From: Acidimicrobiaceae bacterium
Lineage (GTDB): Bacteria > Actinomycetota > Acidimicrobiia > Acidimicrobiales > Aldehydirespiratoraceae
Assembly: GCA_009842325.1 (NCBI GenBank)
Contig: VYFQ01000030.1
Coordinates: 14,490 to 54,250, forward strand
Length of the DNA stretch: 39,761 nucleotides
Reading direction: 5' to 3'
The first letter of the stretch is position 1; each line of letters begins with the position of its first letter. Positions 12,101 to 17,885 of this stretch are shown piece by piece. The notes under the pieces were generated by a model. It had not been told where the DNA came from. It worked only from the letters and a program-made list of their open reading frames with translations, and did not search any database. Position numbers and translations under genes: made by a program.

Positions 12101-14169
12101 AGCAGGGCCACCTGCAGGGTCTGTTCGGCGGCTATCCAGTCTCCGTTGGCGTTCTCGCAGTCCGTCTGGGTGGTGTGGGTCTCGGGGTCCTCCGAGCAGG
12201 TGTCGTTCTGGAACGTCAGCGACCCCTCCAGCGGCTGGCCCGGCGCGGCGGTGTAGTCGGTGCCCTCGACGGCGGACACCGACGGGGAGGCCTCCTTGAC
12301 GGCGTAGTCGAGGGTGACCGGCGTGAGCAGGGTGGTCGGGTCGCCGCCCACCTCCAGGCCCACCTCGAACTCCAGCGTCTCGCCCTCGGCGGCGCTCGCG
12401 TCGTCGACGGAGATCGCCAGCGTGTCGTTGTCGGTGATGGTGGCCCACCCTCCAAAGGGAGGGCGGGCCGGCCGTGCTGGATCTCGACCCTTGAGGACGG
12501 CCTCGCTGGTGCTGACGACCGACAGGTCCAGCCAGAACCTCTCGTCGGGTTCCGCGATCGAGTCGTCGCAGGTCGTCACAGCCGGGATGGCCGCCGAAAC
12601 CGACCCGGCCGACACTGGCAGATTGACCACGCCGGTATATTCCACCCCGGCGGGGGGCACCGCCACGCCTGCGGGCAGCACGTAGTCCACCCCGGCGGTG
12701 CAGGCGGCTCCCCAGGTCGCGGTTGTGGCCGCTAGGGCGTCGTTGTGGAAGGCGTAGCCGATCACGACATCGGCCTGGGGTGCGGGGTTCAGGCTCACCG
12801 TGAACGTGACGTCGCCGCCCTCGTCTGCTGAGACGTCGGCGACGGACACCTTCGCCTCGTCGTCGAGGATCTCACAGGTCGCCGGGTCGTCGGTTCCCAG
12901 GTCCGCGCCGGCTTCGTTCTCCAACACGACATGGAACGTCTCGGTGGGCTCGCCCTCTGGCACCCCGGGGGGCGATGCGTTGGGGTCGTCGTCGAGGATC
13001 GTCACGTCCACCGCCGGCGTGCCGACGACGTCGCCGGGGGTGAAGGTCACCGTCGTGGCGACCACCGCGGTGTAGTCGGTGCCCGCGGTGGCGATGCCGT
13101 CGCCGGTCCTGGCGTCGGTCCGAACATCCACGGTCACGCGGGTGGCGCTGCGCGCGTTAGCGGTGTTGGCACGATTGCGCAGACGCACGTTGAAGGTGGC
13201 GGTGCCGCCCTCGGTGACCTGGCACGAAGCCGCGGGCGACAGGAACAGATAGGGCTGCGGGTCGTCGTCGGTGACCTCGCCGGTGGCTGTGCTCCTGCTG
13301 GGGTCGAGCTCGACGACGGGAGGGGTCAAACCGGTCAGGGTGTTGCCGCTCGCGTCCAGCAGGTTCTGCAGTTCCAGCACCAGCCGCTCGGTGCCCTCAA
13401 AGAGATTGTCGACCTCGGTGAGGGCTATCGATATCGTTGCCTCGTCGCCGCCAGCGCGGATCAGCACCGTTTGCAGCGGCGGCGACGAATCCGACGCAGG
13501 CAGCGCGTGCATCAGGCCCGCATCAGGCGGGTTGGCGGGATCCAGCCTGTATTGCACATAGATGTCGTCGAGGATCGGATAGGCCAGCTCCACCACGAAG
13601 TCCAGTGTCGCCTCGTCCTCACCGACCGAGACGCTCAGCTCCTCGAACCCGACATTCGGGGCCGGGGGCTCACGGACGACCACCTCAGAAGCCTGACCGT
13701 GGAACGTCACCGTCGGGAACAGGCCCCGCAGCGGCGCCACCGCGCCGTCGCTCTCACACAAGAACCGCACCCCCAGCACCCCGACCCCGCCAGTGCGCAC
13801 AGCCGGGTCGGGATCGAAATCCAGCCAATGCTCCGACACGAACCCCGGTCCACCACCACCAGCAGACGACGCGTCAGGACGCAGACCCCCCACACACAAG
13901 AACTCCAACCCCGGCCGGGCCCTGAGCACATCGGCAGCCAACGCCTCGCGGTCGGCCTCGCCCCCGACGCCCTCATCACAGCACAACGCAGCCGCAGTAG
14001 CCGCCTCCTCCGCGGCCAAATCCGCCGTCAACCCGGCCCGACCGCCCCGACCCGCCCACAGCACGAACAACGTCAACAACACCAGAACCGGCACGAGCAG
14101 CACCAACTCCAACGACACCGACCCCGCATCACCACGACACCCCCGACCCGGCCCACCGCGGGTCCTCAT
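3169..14169 (-). CDS. Giant TadE-like prepilin / multi-Calx-beta surface protein
   Basis: Predicted protein of about 3,666 residues. From the chosen ATG a short Arg/Gly-rich leader is followed by RGDAG, SVSLE and a long hydrophobic helix (LVLLVPVLVLL), typical of TadE/class III prepilins with Glu at +5 after Gly. A TadE-like region of about 150 residues precedes about 28 tandem Calx-beta domains of roughly 105-150 residues. Each has a start like [LV]SV.DASA.EG..[LM].FTV.L, a middle VDY.T, DYTA.SGTLTF and an end like DE.DETF.L.LS...VGTI.DDD; the acidic ends are typical Ca2+ ligands. Several domains carry Cys inserts (about 8900-12210). The protein ends directly after the last domain. A GTG at 14268 (33 codons longer, also with a GGAG) is an alternative start; I prefer 14169 because of the GAGGG five bases upstream and the better prepilin leader. 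Adhesin function and pilus display are inferred; this fusion is not one I know as standard. Confidence 0.88.
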   Translation of the reverse strand: MRTRGGPGRGCRGDAGSVSLELVLLVPVLVLLTLFVLWAGRGGRAGLTADLAAEEAATAAALCCDEGVGGEADREALAADVLRARPGLEFLCVGGLRPDASSAGGGGPGFVSEHWLDFDPDPAVRTGGVGVLGVRFLCESDGAVAPLRGLFPTVTFHGQASEVVVREPPAPNVGFEELSVSVGEDEATLDFVVELAYPILDDIYVQYRLDPANPPDAGLMHALPASDSSPPLQTVLIRAGGDEATISIALTEVDNLFEGTERLVLELQNLLDASGNTLTGLTPPVVELDPSRSTATGEVTDDDPQPYLFLSPAASCQVTEGGTATFNVRLRNRANTANARSATRVTVDVRTDARTGDGIATAGTDYTAVVATTVTFTPGDVVGTPAVDVTILDDDPNASPPGVPEGEPTETFHVVLENEAGADLGTDDPATCEILDDEAKVSVADVSADEGGDVTFTVSLNPAPQADVVIGYAFHNDALAATTATWGAACTAGVDYVLPAGVAVPPAGVEYTGVVNLPVSAGSVSAAIPAVTTCDDSIAEPDERFWLDLSVVSTSEAVLKGRDPARPARPPFGGWATITDNDTLAISVDDASAAEGETLEFEVGLEVGGDPTTLLTPVTLDYAVKEASPSVSAVEGTDYTAAPGQPLEGSLTFQNDTCSEDPETHTTQTDCENANGDWIAAEQTLQVALLADYDVEGDETFVLELSDTADSTHGLEIADTEATGTIEDDLPPEVSVRRLVGREGSTPSFIISLDDPPRSGDIVKVDYAIEAAGTCTVEGHDTLGECQLARGNWRDAATEGADYDAPGTCTVDGHDTRSECQDASGIWEVPIPLSGTLAFESGETTMTVPVDLLADYLVEGDETFRITLSGPDKAILDPGASTATGTITDDPPPQLSVERFTGPEDSTQSFTVRLRNPRGDTVKVDYAIGAVEPCTVSSGSGSRSECELADGTWRPPATAGVDYAAAGTCAVDGHQDPAHQDQAACTGATPTAGVWTVTTPLSGTLEFESGETVPVRLLADTVREDDETFGIVLSNPDNAILDPGAFAATGTITNVDPTKLTVNDPSAKEGETLVFVVTLEAAEPGQSVDVDYQVQNRSAKAGRDFTAIDPLTGTLTLHNTSTTDTVNVTAPVRVQALSDTIVENDKTLHLVLSPGEPNIGSVGLAKSIGVGTIENVNPTSVRVNDAAVVEGGELGFVVSLTDDAGDPAVISQLVPVYYYAPPYEEQIDDGGADDTDDGGAKHGTNCSQDDVDYRQVSGGVFFVPSDSDPIAAPVRTCTDLRHEGDETLQMELALPLDSTNASLADGIGIGTIVDAAPLALRMEDDFSAFAGDQLIFYVRLGKRDISGVFNATPAGRVVEVTVTTEDLTATAGADYIAASRRLTFGPNDAIKTFRVDTIIDDEGGPPETMQAVLSGARNALIERAAGIGVIFPRCVDRNAEATDPDNQPPTITFHDFSGEEGAQAVYRASLSRPVCGDASWIDYWMESDTAECGVDSGCSGTIDARFTREFAWPYAPFTLVSFDGWDDTLDEDDERIRLCMNWGARMPRHYQSEPDVCGYYTIIDNDDEPSLRVAEASADEGDTMTFTVSLDAASGKTVTVAYSTIDGSGTAESADYTAASGTLTFTPGDTSRTFTVVTATDADTEDDTFLVELSAPMNARIDDGTAVGTILEGDLPELRIADARGDEDSNMTFTVTLSEAATTPVTVRYATVERPQSVWAATEGADYTAPGSCSVGPHQDEASCIGATPTPGVWTPGGTLNFAIGDRTRTISVPIADDEVDEVDETFLVELSNPSDASLADPSAVGTINGSVTCVDATEPGAVPPVLTIDFSSAYEDAGAMVFTATLDQPFCDRRELSAFVHAASTATVNRDFRRPGSAYFDALSRTASFSVEIIDNDIAEQLETIRLVFRTSGRGVNISNVLALGAIFDDDTASLSLEASSVDEGDVVNFVVRLDRPAEFDVTVDYATADGTATSGSDYAAASDTATIRGTGSLYETELSVTVPVATVQDSIGEDDETFELRLSNPIAGVQLPDAEATAVVTIRDDDLPGVRISDASANEGGTLTFTVTLDTLRAAATTIEYKTRDGTATGDEDYTTADSEVTIGAGERSATISVAALTDGVLEADERFFVDLASSSSYDLDDGVGVGVIRDVNDRTLTVSDASAVEGGTLNFEVGFNDPPGGRDITVRYRTVAGTAAAGDDYSANFESAAGTLTILAGDTSATASVPTVQDTLDEDAEALELVLSDPVGGVLGTSRASGVIIDDDPEPVVSVSNAEATENGDGTPIAFTLSLSEPSGRDVTVPYSTADVTGEDAATAGSDYVAAASNAAETIAAGDTTATIDVALLDDSDQEAVERFLLNLSDPTNAGRGDGIGVGTIYDDDGLQILADDAPAVHEGEGASAVFTVRLSEAAADDVTVKYSTEDATATAGEDYTAVASPLPTLTFAAGEESFKTVSVALLNDDIEESTEIFRLKLSDPSANARIGDGTAVATIIDDDSLPELSVGDASATEGASASFTVSLSEPSPRDVTVDYAAVADPTAGDAAAVPVQDFDAVSGTLTIAARSRTATVTVTLPDDSLDEHNETFWLRLRDPSGATIVDGTGVGTIADNDLLPRLSIANGSATEGDTVGLTVQLEPVSGRTVTVPWTTAATTSGNPATAGEDYTTASGTLTFVSGTTSARIEVTTLQDETSEPDETFQVSLGQPTHATLADAVAVGAIRDDDGLPRISIADAEVSEDDSPATFTVTLSRTSNEAVTVDYATSDGTATAGDDYATSTGAQGTLTIPAGLRRGEISVFVADDDEAEEAETFHITLSNPVNAVIAEDEGTATATIRDDDSVTVSIANAEASEGDGTIDFTVTLSQAHSQTVTVDYTTFDGSAVQTLDYAAASGTVTIAAGNSTAAVSVTLTDDTHAEDDESFQVRLSNPRGDAFLETAEAVGTIIDDDQLPRLSPSRNLVVDEDAGSVTVEVTMDRVFDREVSVDYYSFWSWGGMRSSQTSCPWVHASGTLVFEPGATSATIPVSVFSDPGTCRIRGSVSGSARFAVAFLNPVNAVLEEYQADITVRDSIRVPGAPQTVRLNMHRTWGATEGVGNAQVPLRLSAPHSQAVQVGYTIRALTATAGVDYVHSGGSLTIPANQQEATLQIAIVDDTEVEQTESFVIEVTSVTNAKWVSGGTGTAFSIHDNDTDNDNDAGISVSGPTAVGEGSGTVRFSVYFPASITETVTVDYSTVDGTAKSPGDYTAVSSTLTYTPPESPSPFFWGEWQSVEVPLIDDDTVETNETFSLVLSNAVGASIRESEAEVTIISDDGRALPLISLADGSFYEADEIAWLTYTLSEESAETVTVEFRFVEAPELGVYAAEDSSDYSNTRWDTYTVRVPAGQTSGIVFVKPIDDAIDEHDERFKVELYDPVNAELGTAEAWATILDDDDPIVSIADQTFSEGAAAVVFGLVLDKPGIVASSVDYTTAPISSRDSAAIPDQDYTHTSGTARFAAGSTTATITVPIISDDTDEPDEMFQLRLSNHQRLRIDDAVGVGTIVDDDPGWIIDDQSVREDPVSQGRGEDEDPVMVFNVERDHTSTEAVTLNYRIAAAGSAMGGDDCDTAGVDFITPSGSVTLQAADTTATITITLCDDDEVEGRETLLIELTGVPGRKLTGTGTITSDDR

Positions 14170-14280
14170 CCGAACCCTCGACCACAAGTCGAGGTTGATG
14201 ATCGGGTGCCTTGCAGGGCTCTGGCCGGGAGCGCCGGGCCGGCTCGCCGTGAAAGGCCCAGGAGCCACAGCCTGCTCCGC

Positions 14281-15369
14281 TCAGCCCGCCAGCGCCCGCC
14301 GCGGCACCGACTCCGCCAGCTGCCGAGCGTCGGGCGGATCGGCCGGATCGAAGTCCGCCCACACCGGCCGCCCCTGGCTGTCGAGCACGTCGAACTGGTC
14401 GACGCACTGGTCGGCCGGGGGTGCCAGGTCGCGCTGGCTGAGCCGGCCGACGGACTCGGCGGCCATCGGCAGCCCCTCGGGCCACACCTGGGCCGCGGCC
14501 CAGCCCGCTTCCTGCCAGCGGGCGGCCAGCGCCACGTGCACGGCGTCGCGCACCACCATCGCCTGGCCCCCCGGAATCTGCGAGATCCAGCACGGCACGT
14601 GCAACCACCTTTCGCCCGCGCCGGTGCAGGACAGTTCAGTCGTGTACGCCGGGTTGGAGCAGACCTCCGGTTCCGCCCACGTCTCGCCCGCGCCGGTGCA
14701 GGCCGCCTCAGTCGTGTACTGCCGGTCGGAGCAGACCCCATCGAGGGAGTCGCTGTAGAACCCCCGCAGCGAGCCCATGTCCATGCCGAGGTAGCCGAGG
14801 TCGCGCAACAGCGCCTCCGCCAACTCCCGGCAGGCCTGCTCCCAGTCGCCCAGGCTGCCGTCGAAGTTGTTCCGCTTGCCCTCGAGCTCGTCGATGGTGG
14901 TGGCCGCCCCCGGCAGCGGCAGCCAGAAGTTCTGGAACAGCGTGTCGAGATCGGTGTCGAGTCGCGCGATCTCCCTGGCGAGGTTGGGATCGGTCGGGTT
15001 CAGCCCGCCGATCTCCGTCCCAAGCCTGTCGAACTCGCCCTCCTGGGCGGGAGTGCGGGCCATGCAGTCGGGCGGGAACGCGGGCAGCACGCCCGCCTGG
15101 GCCTGCTGGCCGTCGCGCCAGGCCACCGTGAACACGGCCAGGTCCTCGGTGGCCTCCTGCACGCTGGACTCGGCCGCGAGGCGCTGGGGGCCGGCCATGG
15201 CCACCACGGCCGCGAACGCCGACACCGGCACCATCAGCACGACCCACAGGCTCACCGCGCCGCCGTGCTCGTCGCAGCGCCCCGGCTCCCGGACGCGGCC
15301 GCGGTCGTGGCGGCGAGGCCAGCCACGGCGTCGCCCGGCTCCCGCCGGCTCGGGCGCTGCCGCTGTCAC
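14281..15369 (-). CDS. TadE/TadG-like pilus-associated protein with Cys repeats
   Basis: Predicted 362 residues. A 37-residue basic leader precedes a single hydrophobic helix (AVSLWVVLMVPVSAF), then a helical soluble domain (residues about 60-230) rich in Glu/Gln, as in TadE/TadG proteins. The position that is Glu+5 in true prepilins is Trp here. Residues about 212-258 hold two copies of a short motif (C-S-x-x-x-Y-T-T-E-x-x-C-T-G-A-G-E-x-W); the same type of motif is inserted in the downstream giant protein. The start is GTG with a GGAGGG about 15 bases upstream; no better start is in frame. It begins 31 bases after the binding-protein gene and ends 12 bases before the GTG of the giant gene (or 111 before the preferred ATG). 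Likely membrane-anchored, mostly extracellular; the exact role in the pilus is unknown. Confidence 0.75.
   Translation of the reverse strand: MTAAAPEPAGAGRRRGWPRRHDRGRVREPGRCDEHGGAVSLWVVLMVPVSAFAAVVAMAGPQRLAAESSVQEATEDLAVFTVAWRDGQQAQAGVLPAFPPDCMARTPAQEGEFDRLGTEIGGLNPTDPNLAREIARLDTDLDTLFQNFWLPLPGAATTIDELEGKRNNFDGSLGDWEQACRELAEALLRDLGYLGMDMGSLRGFYSDSLDGVCSDRQYTTEAACTGAGETWAEPEVCSNPAYTTELSCTGAGERWLHVPCWISQIPGGQAMVVRDAVHVALAARWQEAGWAAAQVWPEGLPMAAESVGRLSQRDLAPPADQCVDQFDVLDSQGRPVWADFDPADPPDARQLAESVPRRALAG
14606..14740. repeat. 72-bp tandem repeat encoding paired Cys motifs
   Basis: A 72-bp unit occurs twice; for example tcgcccgcgccggtgcagg starts at 14612 and again at 14684. On the minus strand each unit encodes a 24-residue segment with two Cys and a terminal Gly-Glu-x-Trp. 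Confidence 0.75.
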
Positions 15370-15399
15370 CGCTCGACCACCCGACCCTCCGGTGGAGGC

Positions 15400-16695
15400 C
15401 TACGGGCTCTCCGGCAGCGTCCAGTCGGTGTCGTCGACGTTGTCGCGGGTCACCGCCGCCGGCTCCAGCACCACATGGCCGGTCTCGTGGACCCCCTCCA
15501 GGAGGAAGCCGCCGCAGGCCAGGCCGGCCCGGCGGGCGTGCTCGGCCGACCCCGTCACCATCGACGCCACCACCAGCCGCTCGCGGATGTAGTCGGCCAC
15601 CTGCGGGCTCATGTGGAACCCCACCGCGTACATGTCGCCGTACAGCAGCTGGTCGGCCATCACCTCGGCCAGCGCCTCCACGCCGGCGTCGGTGTGGAAC
15701 ACGATGTCGACGTCGAGGTTGTCGAGCACCCACGCCTCGGTCGCGTCGTAGACCGCCACGGGCTCGAAGCCGAACGACTCGACGTCGGCCGGCCCGTTGA
15801 CGAACTCGACCCCGGAGTGGATCTCGCCGAACCCCTCGATGAAGCCCCGCATCAGGTCGAAGTAGCTCTGGGTGCCGGCGTCGCCGGTGAGCACCGCGGC
15901 CCGCCGCACCAGGATCCCGCCGTCGGCAGCCCACTCGCCCACCAGCTGCCCTGCCGAGAAGCCCGCCGCGTGGGCGTCGATGCCGTAGAAGGCGAAGCGC
16001 CTGGAGTCGGGGCTGTCGCCGCTCACCGCGAACACCGGCACGCCCGCCTCGACCGCCGCGTCGATGGCGTCGTCGAGCAGCCTCGGGTTGGCCGCCTGCA
16101 CCGCCAGGCAGTCGATGTCGGCCGAGGCGACCAGCGACTCGATGGTGGCCGCCTGGGCCTCGGCGTCGGCGCTGTTCGGGCCGATCACCCGGGCGTTGAC
16201 GTCGATCCCGTGCTGCTCGGCCACCTCCGCGGCCGCTCCCGACCAGCCCGATCCGAGCGCCGGCGCGGCGTCGGCGCCCACCGCGGTGAGCGACAGCACG
16301 AAGTTCAGTGCGTCGCCCGCAGCCAGCTTGGCCGCGATCCGGTCGGCCAGCACGAAGTTCCCCCACGCCAGCTCGGCCACATGGGGAGGCCCGGTCGGCT
16401 CGGTCGTGGTGGTCGGCGGCGCCTCCGTGGTGGTGGTTGGCGCCTCCGTGGTGGTCGCCTCGGTCGTGGTGGTTGCGGGCGCTTCCGTGGTTGCGGGCGC
16501 CTCCGTGGTGGTCGGCGGCGCCGCCGTCGTGCCGGCCGACCCGCCCCCATCGGGATCGGGGGCCGCCACGGCGGCCGGATCGGACCCGCCCGAGCGTCCC
16601 GGTTCAGTGTCGTCGCCGCAGGCGGCCGCCACGAGTGCCAGCACGGCCAGAGCAGCGGCCGCGGCCAGGGTCCTCGTGTTCTTGTTGTAGGCCAT
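15400..16695 (-). CDS. Sugar-type periplasmic-binding lipoprotein (type 1 PBP)
   Basis: Predicted 431 residues. Lipoprotein signal with lipobox LVAAAC (Cys26), then an acidic segment and a low-complexity Thr/Glu/Ala/Pro linker (TTTEAPATTEAPATTTTEA type, to about residue 100), a common tether in surface lipoproteins of high-GC Gram-positives. The rest is a two-lobe type 1 periplasmic-binding fold of the ribose/autoinducer-2 kind: an AAEVAEQHGIDV segment, SLVASADIDCLAVQAANP, AVEAGVPVFAVSGDSP, and the late DVDIVFHTDAGVEALAEV segment. ATG start with a perfect AGGAGG six bases upstream. No permease or ATPase gene is nearby, so it may act as a sensor or surface receptor rather than in transport. 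It is first in the operon leading into the TadG-like and Calx-beta genes, with a 30-base gap to the next. Confidence 0.82.
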   Translation of the reverse strand: MAYNKNTRTLAAAAALAVLALVAAACGDDTEPGRSGGSDPAAVAAPDPDGGGSAGTTAAPPTTTEAPATTEAPATTTTEATTTEAPTTTTEAPPTTTTEPTGPPHVAELAWGNFVLADRIAAKLAAGDALNFVLSLTAVGADAAPALGSGWSGAAAEVAEQHGIDVNARVIGPNSADAEAQAATIESLVASADIDCLAVQAANPRLLDDAIDAAVEAGVPVFAVSGDSPDSRRFAFYGIDAHAAGFSAGQLVGEWAADGGILVRRAAVLTGDAGTQSYFDLMRGFIEGFGEIHSGVEFVNGPADVESFGFEPVAVYDATEAWVLDNLDVDIVFHTDAGVEALAEVMADQLLYGDMYAVGFHMSPQVADYIRERLVVASMVTGSAEHARRAGLACGGFLLEGVHETGHVVLEPAAVTRDNVDDTDWTLPESP

Positions 16696-16744
16696 TTGCT
16701 GCCTCCTGATGGTTGTTTCGGCTATGTCAACGACTGCGTTCGGG

Positions 16745-16760
16745 TAGCGTCACCGGCGTG
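16745..16760 (+). promoter_or_regulatory. Possible -10 element for leaderless start
   Basis: TAGCGT at 16745-16750 matches the TANNNT pattern of actinobacterial -10 boxes and lies seven bases before the GTG at 16758. No ribosome binding site precedes that GTG. This suits leaderless transcription, but no convincing -35 is seen. Confidence 0.25.
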
Positions 16761-17384
16761 CACGAGAGCAGGGTCCCCCGCCGGGCTCCGGGCCGGCGCG
16801 ACGAGCGCGGCGAGACGCTGGCGCTGCTCATTGTGTGGCCCGCGCTGATCACCGCGATCCTGCTGATGCTGGTCCATGCGTTCATCGTCACCAACGCCCG
16901 GGCCGAGGCCGAACTGGCCGCGTCGCAGGGGCTGCGCTCGGCGTGGCGCGCCGCGGCCGGCTCCGACTTCCTCGTCGAACCCGGGAGCGCCCCGCCCGCT
17001 CTCTACACCGACGACGCCCCCCACCCCGAGGTGCTGGCCATGGTGAGCGCCGCGGAGGACGCCGTGGCCCGGGCCGCGGCCACCGAGGGGGGCTGGCGCT
17101 GGTGGACCCCCGACGCCGCCGAGGTCTACAGCGACTGGTGCCACGACTACACCGCGGTGTCTCTGAGGGACCCCGACGACACGGCCGGCGACTACCGGCC
17201 CGCCGGGGACGAGACGGGATGGGTGAGGGTGACCGTGTCGGGCGAGGTGTTCGGGCCCCTGGCGGCGCTGTGGCCCAACCGCTGGGACCGCATCCACACC
17301 TCGGCGCAGGGGCCCGCGATCCTGGCTCCCCCGGACGGGACCGGCCCCGCCTTCGCGGTCCCTGTGGACCTGCCGTCCTGCTGA
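16758..17384 (+). CDS. TadE-like pilus assembly protein
   Basis: Predicted 208 residues, starting at GTG 16758. A basic leader (RRAPGRRDERG) precedes one hydrophobic helix (LALLIVWPALITAILL), then a mostly helical soluble domain with Trp-rich stretch GGWRWWTP and two Cys (WCHDY and the C-terminal PSC). This is the layout of TadE-family minor pilins, but the residue at +5 after the Gly is Leu, not Glu. It lies divergent from the binding-protein gene and faces the pilin-like gene at 17409-17885 tail to tail, 24 bases apart. A TTG at 16713 would add 15 residues but overlaps the leader of the opposite gene. Probable minor pilin or pseudopilin; the partner is unknown. Confidence 0.72.
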   Translation: MHESRVPRRAPGRRDERGETLALLIVWPALITAILLMLVHAFIVTNARAEAELAASQGLRSAWRAAAGSDFLVEPGSAPPALYTDDAPHPEVLAMVSAAEDAVARAAATEGGWRWWTPDAAEVYSDWCHDYTAVSLRDPDDTAGDYRPAGDETGWVRVTVSGEVFGPLAALWPNRWDRIHTSAQGPAILAPPDGTGPAFAVPVDLPSC

Positions 17385-17408
17385 TCCGCTGACGCCCACC
17401 GCCGCCGC

Positions 17409-17885
17409 CTATGCCCCGAGGTTCGGCTGCGGGTCCACGGTGCACCGCGCCGGCTCGTCGTCCGAACTCGGAACGCCGTCCTGGCCCGCAGGGCTTACCC
17501 ACTCAGCAGTACCAGCGGCGACGACATCGCCGTAGTCCCCTTCGACGCCGTCGCAGCGGTAGGCGAAGCTCTGGTTGACCGCGGTGTCGTAGCCCCCCGG
17601 GTTGTCGTCGAAGGCCGCTTGGGCCTCGGCGGCCACCCAGGCGGCGGCCACGTCGGCCTCCAGCATCCGCACCAGCGGGTCGTCGGGCACCTCGGAGTGG
17701 TCGTCGAGCACCTGCTGCACGATCACCACCGACGACGCGGCCAGACCCGCGATGGCGCCGACGACCAGCAGCCACTCCAGGGTGATGAGGCCGCGCTCGC
17801 CTCGGCGGCCCGGGCGGGGCCGGCTGCCGGGAGGGAAACGGGGCGCGCCGGGCACGCCTCGGCCCTCAGGGGAGGCCCCCGACAC
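17409..17885 (-). CDS. Pilin-like protein (Flp/TadE type)
   Basis: Predicted 158 residues. A long basic, Pro-rich leader ends in RRGERG, followed by LITLEWLLVVGAIAGLAA, a hydrophobic helix with Glu at +5 after Gly as in class III prepilins cleaved by CpaA/TadV. The mature part contains an acidic helix and two Cys (YRCDG, ARCTV). The segment TLEWLL is shared with the pilin at 23989-24456, so the two are probably paralogs. The GTG start has GGAGG five bases upstream and overlaps the end of tadC by 20 bases, so it is the last gene of the tad operon. Likely a minor pilin; it could also be an alternative major pilin. Confidence 0.75.
   Translation of the reverse strand: MSGASPEGRGVPGAPRFPPGSRPRPGRRGERGLITLEWLLVVGAIAGLAASSVVIVQQVLDDHSEVPDDPLVRMLEADVAAAWVAAEAQAAFDDNPGGYDTAVNQSFAYRCDGVEGDYGDVVAAGTAEWVSPAGQDGVPSSDDEPARCTVDPQPNLGA

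Noticed and set aside
10303..12735. Plus-strand open frame of about 810 codons
   Set aside because: Antisense to the Calx-beta array, with Val/Gly/Asp-rich, domain-free sequence; the repeat protein on the other strand explains it.
3169..14268. Repeated short motifs suggesting a CRISPR or other nucleotide array
   Set aside because: The repeats are diverged, in frame, about 300-450 bp long and encode Calx-beta domains; there are no short identical repeats with unique spacers.
16725..16730. TTGACA on the minus strand as a -35 box for the binding-protein gene
   Set aside because: A -10 at the right distance would fall on the ribosome binding site, so it cannot be the promoter of that gene.
12931..16848. 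Very long plus-strand open frame of about 1,300 codons
   Set aside because: It is antisense to the Calx-beta, TadG-like and binding-protein genes. Its translation is low-complexity Arg/Gly/His-rich sequence, the usual shadow of high-GC coding DNA.
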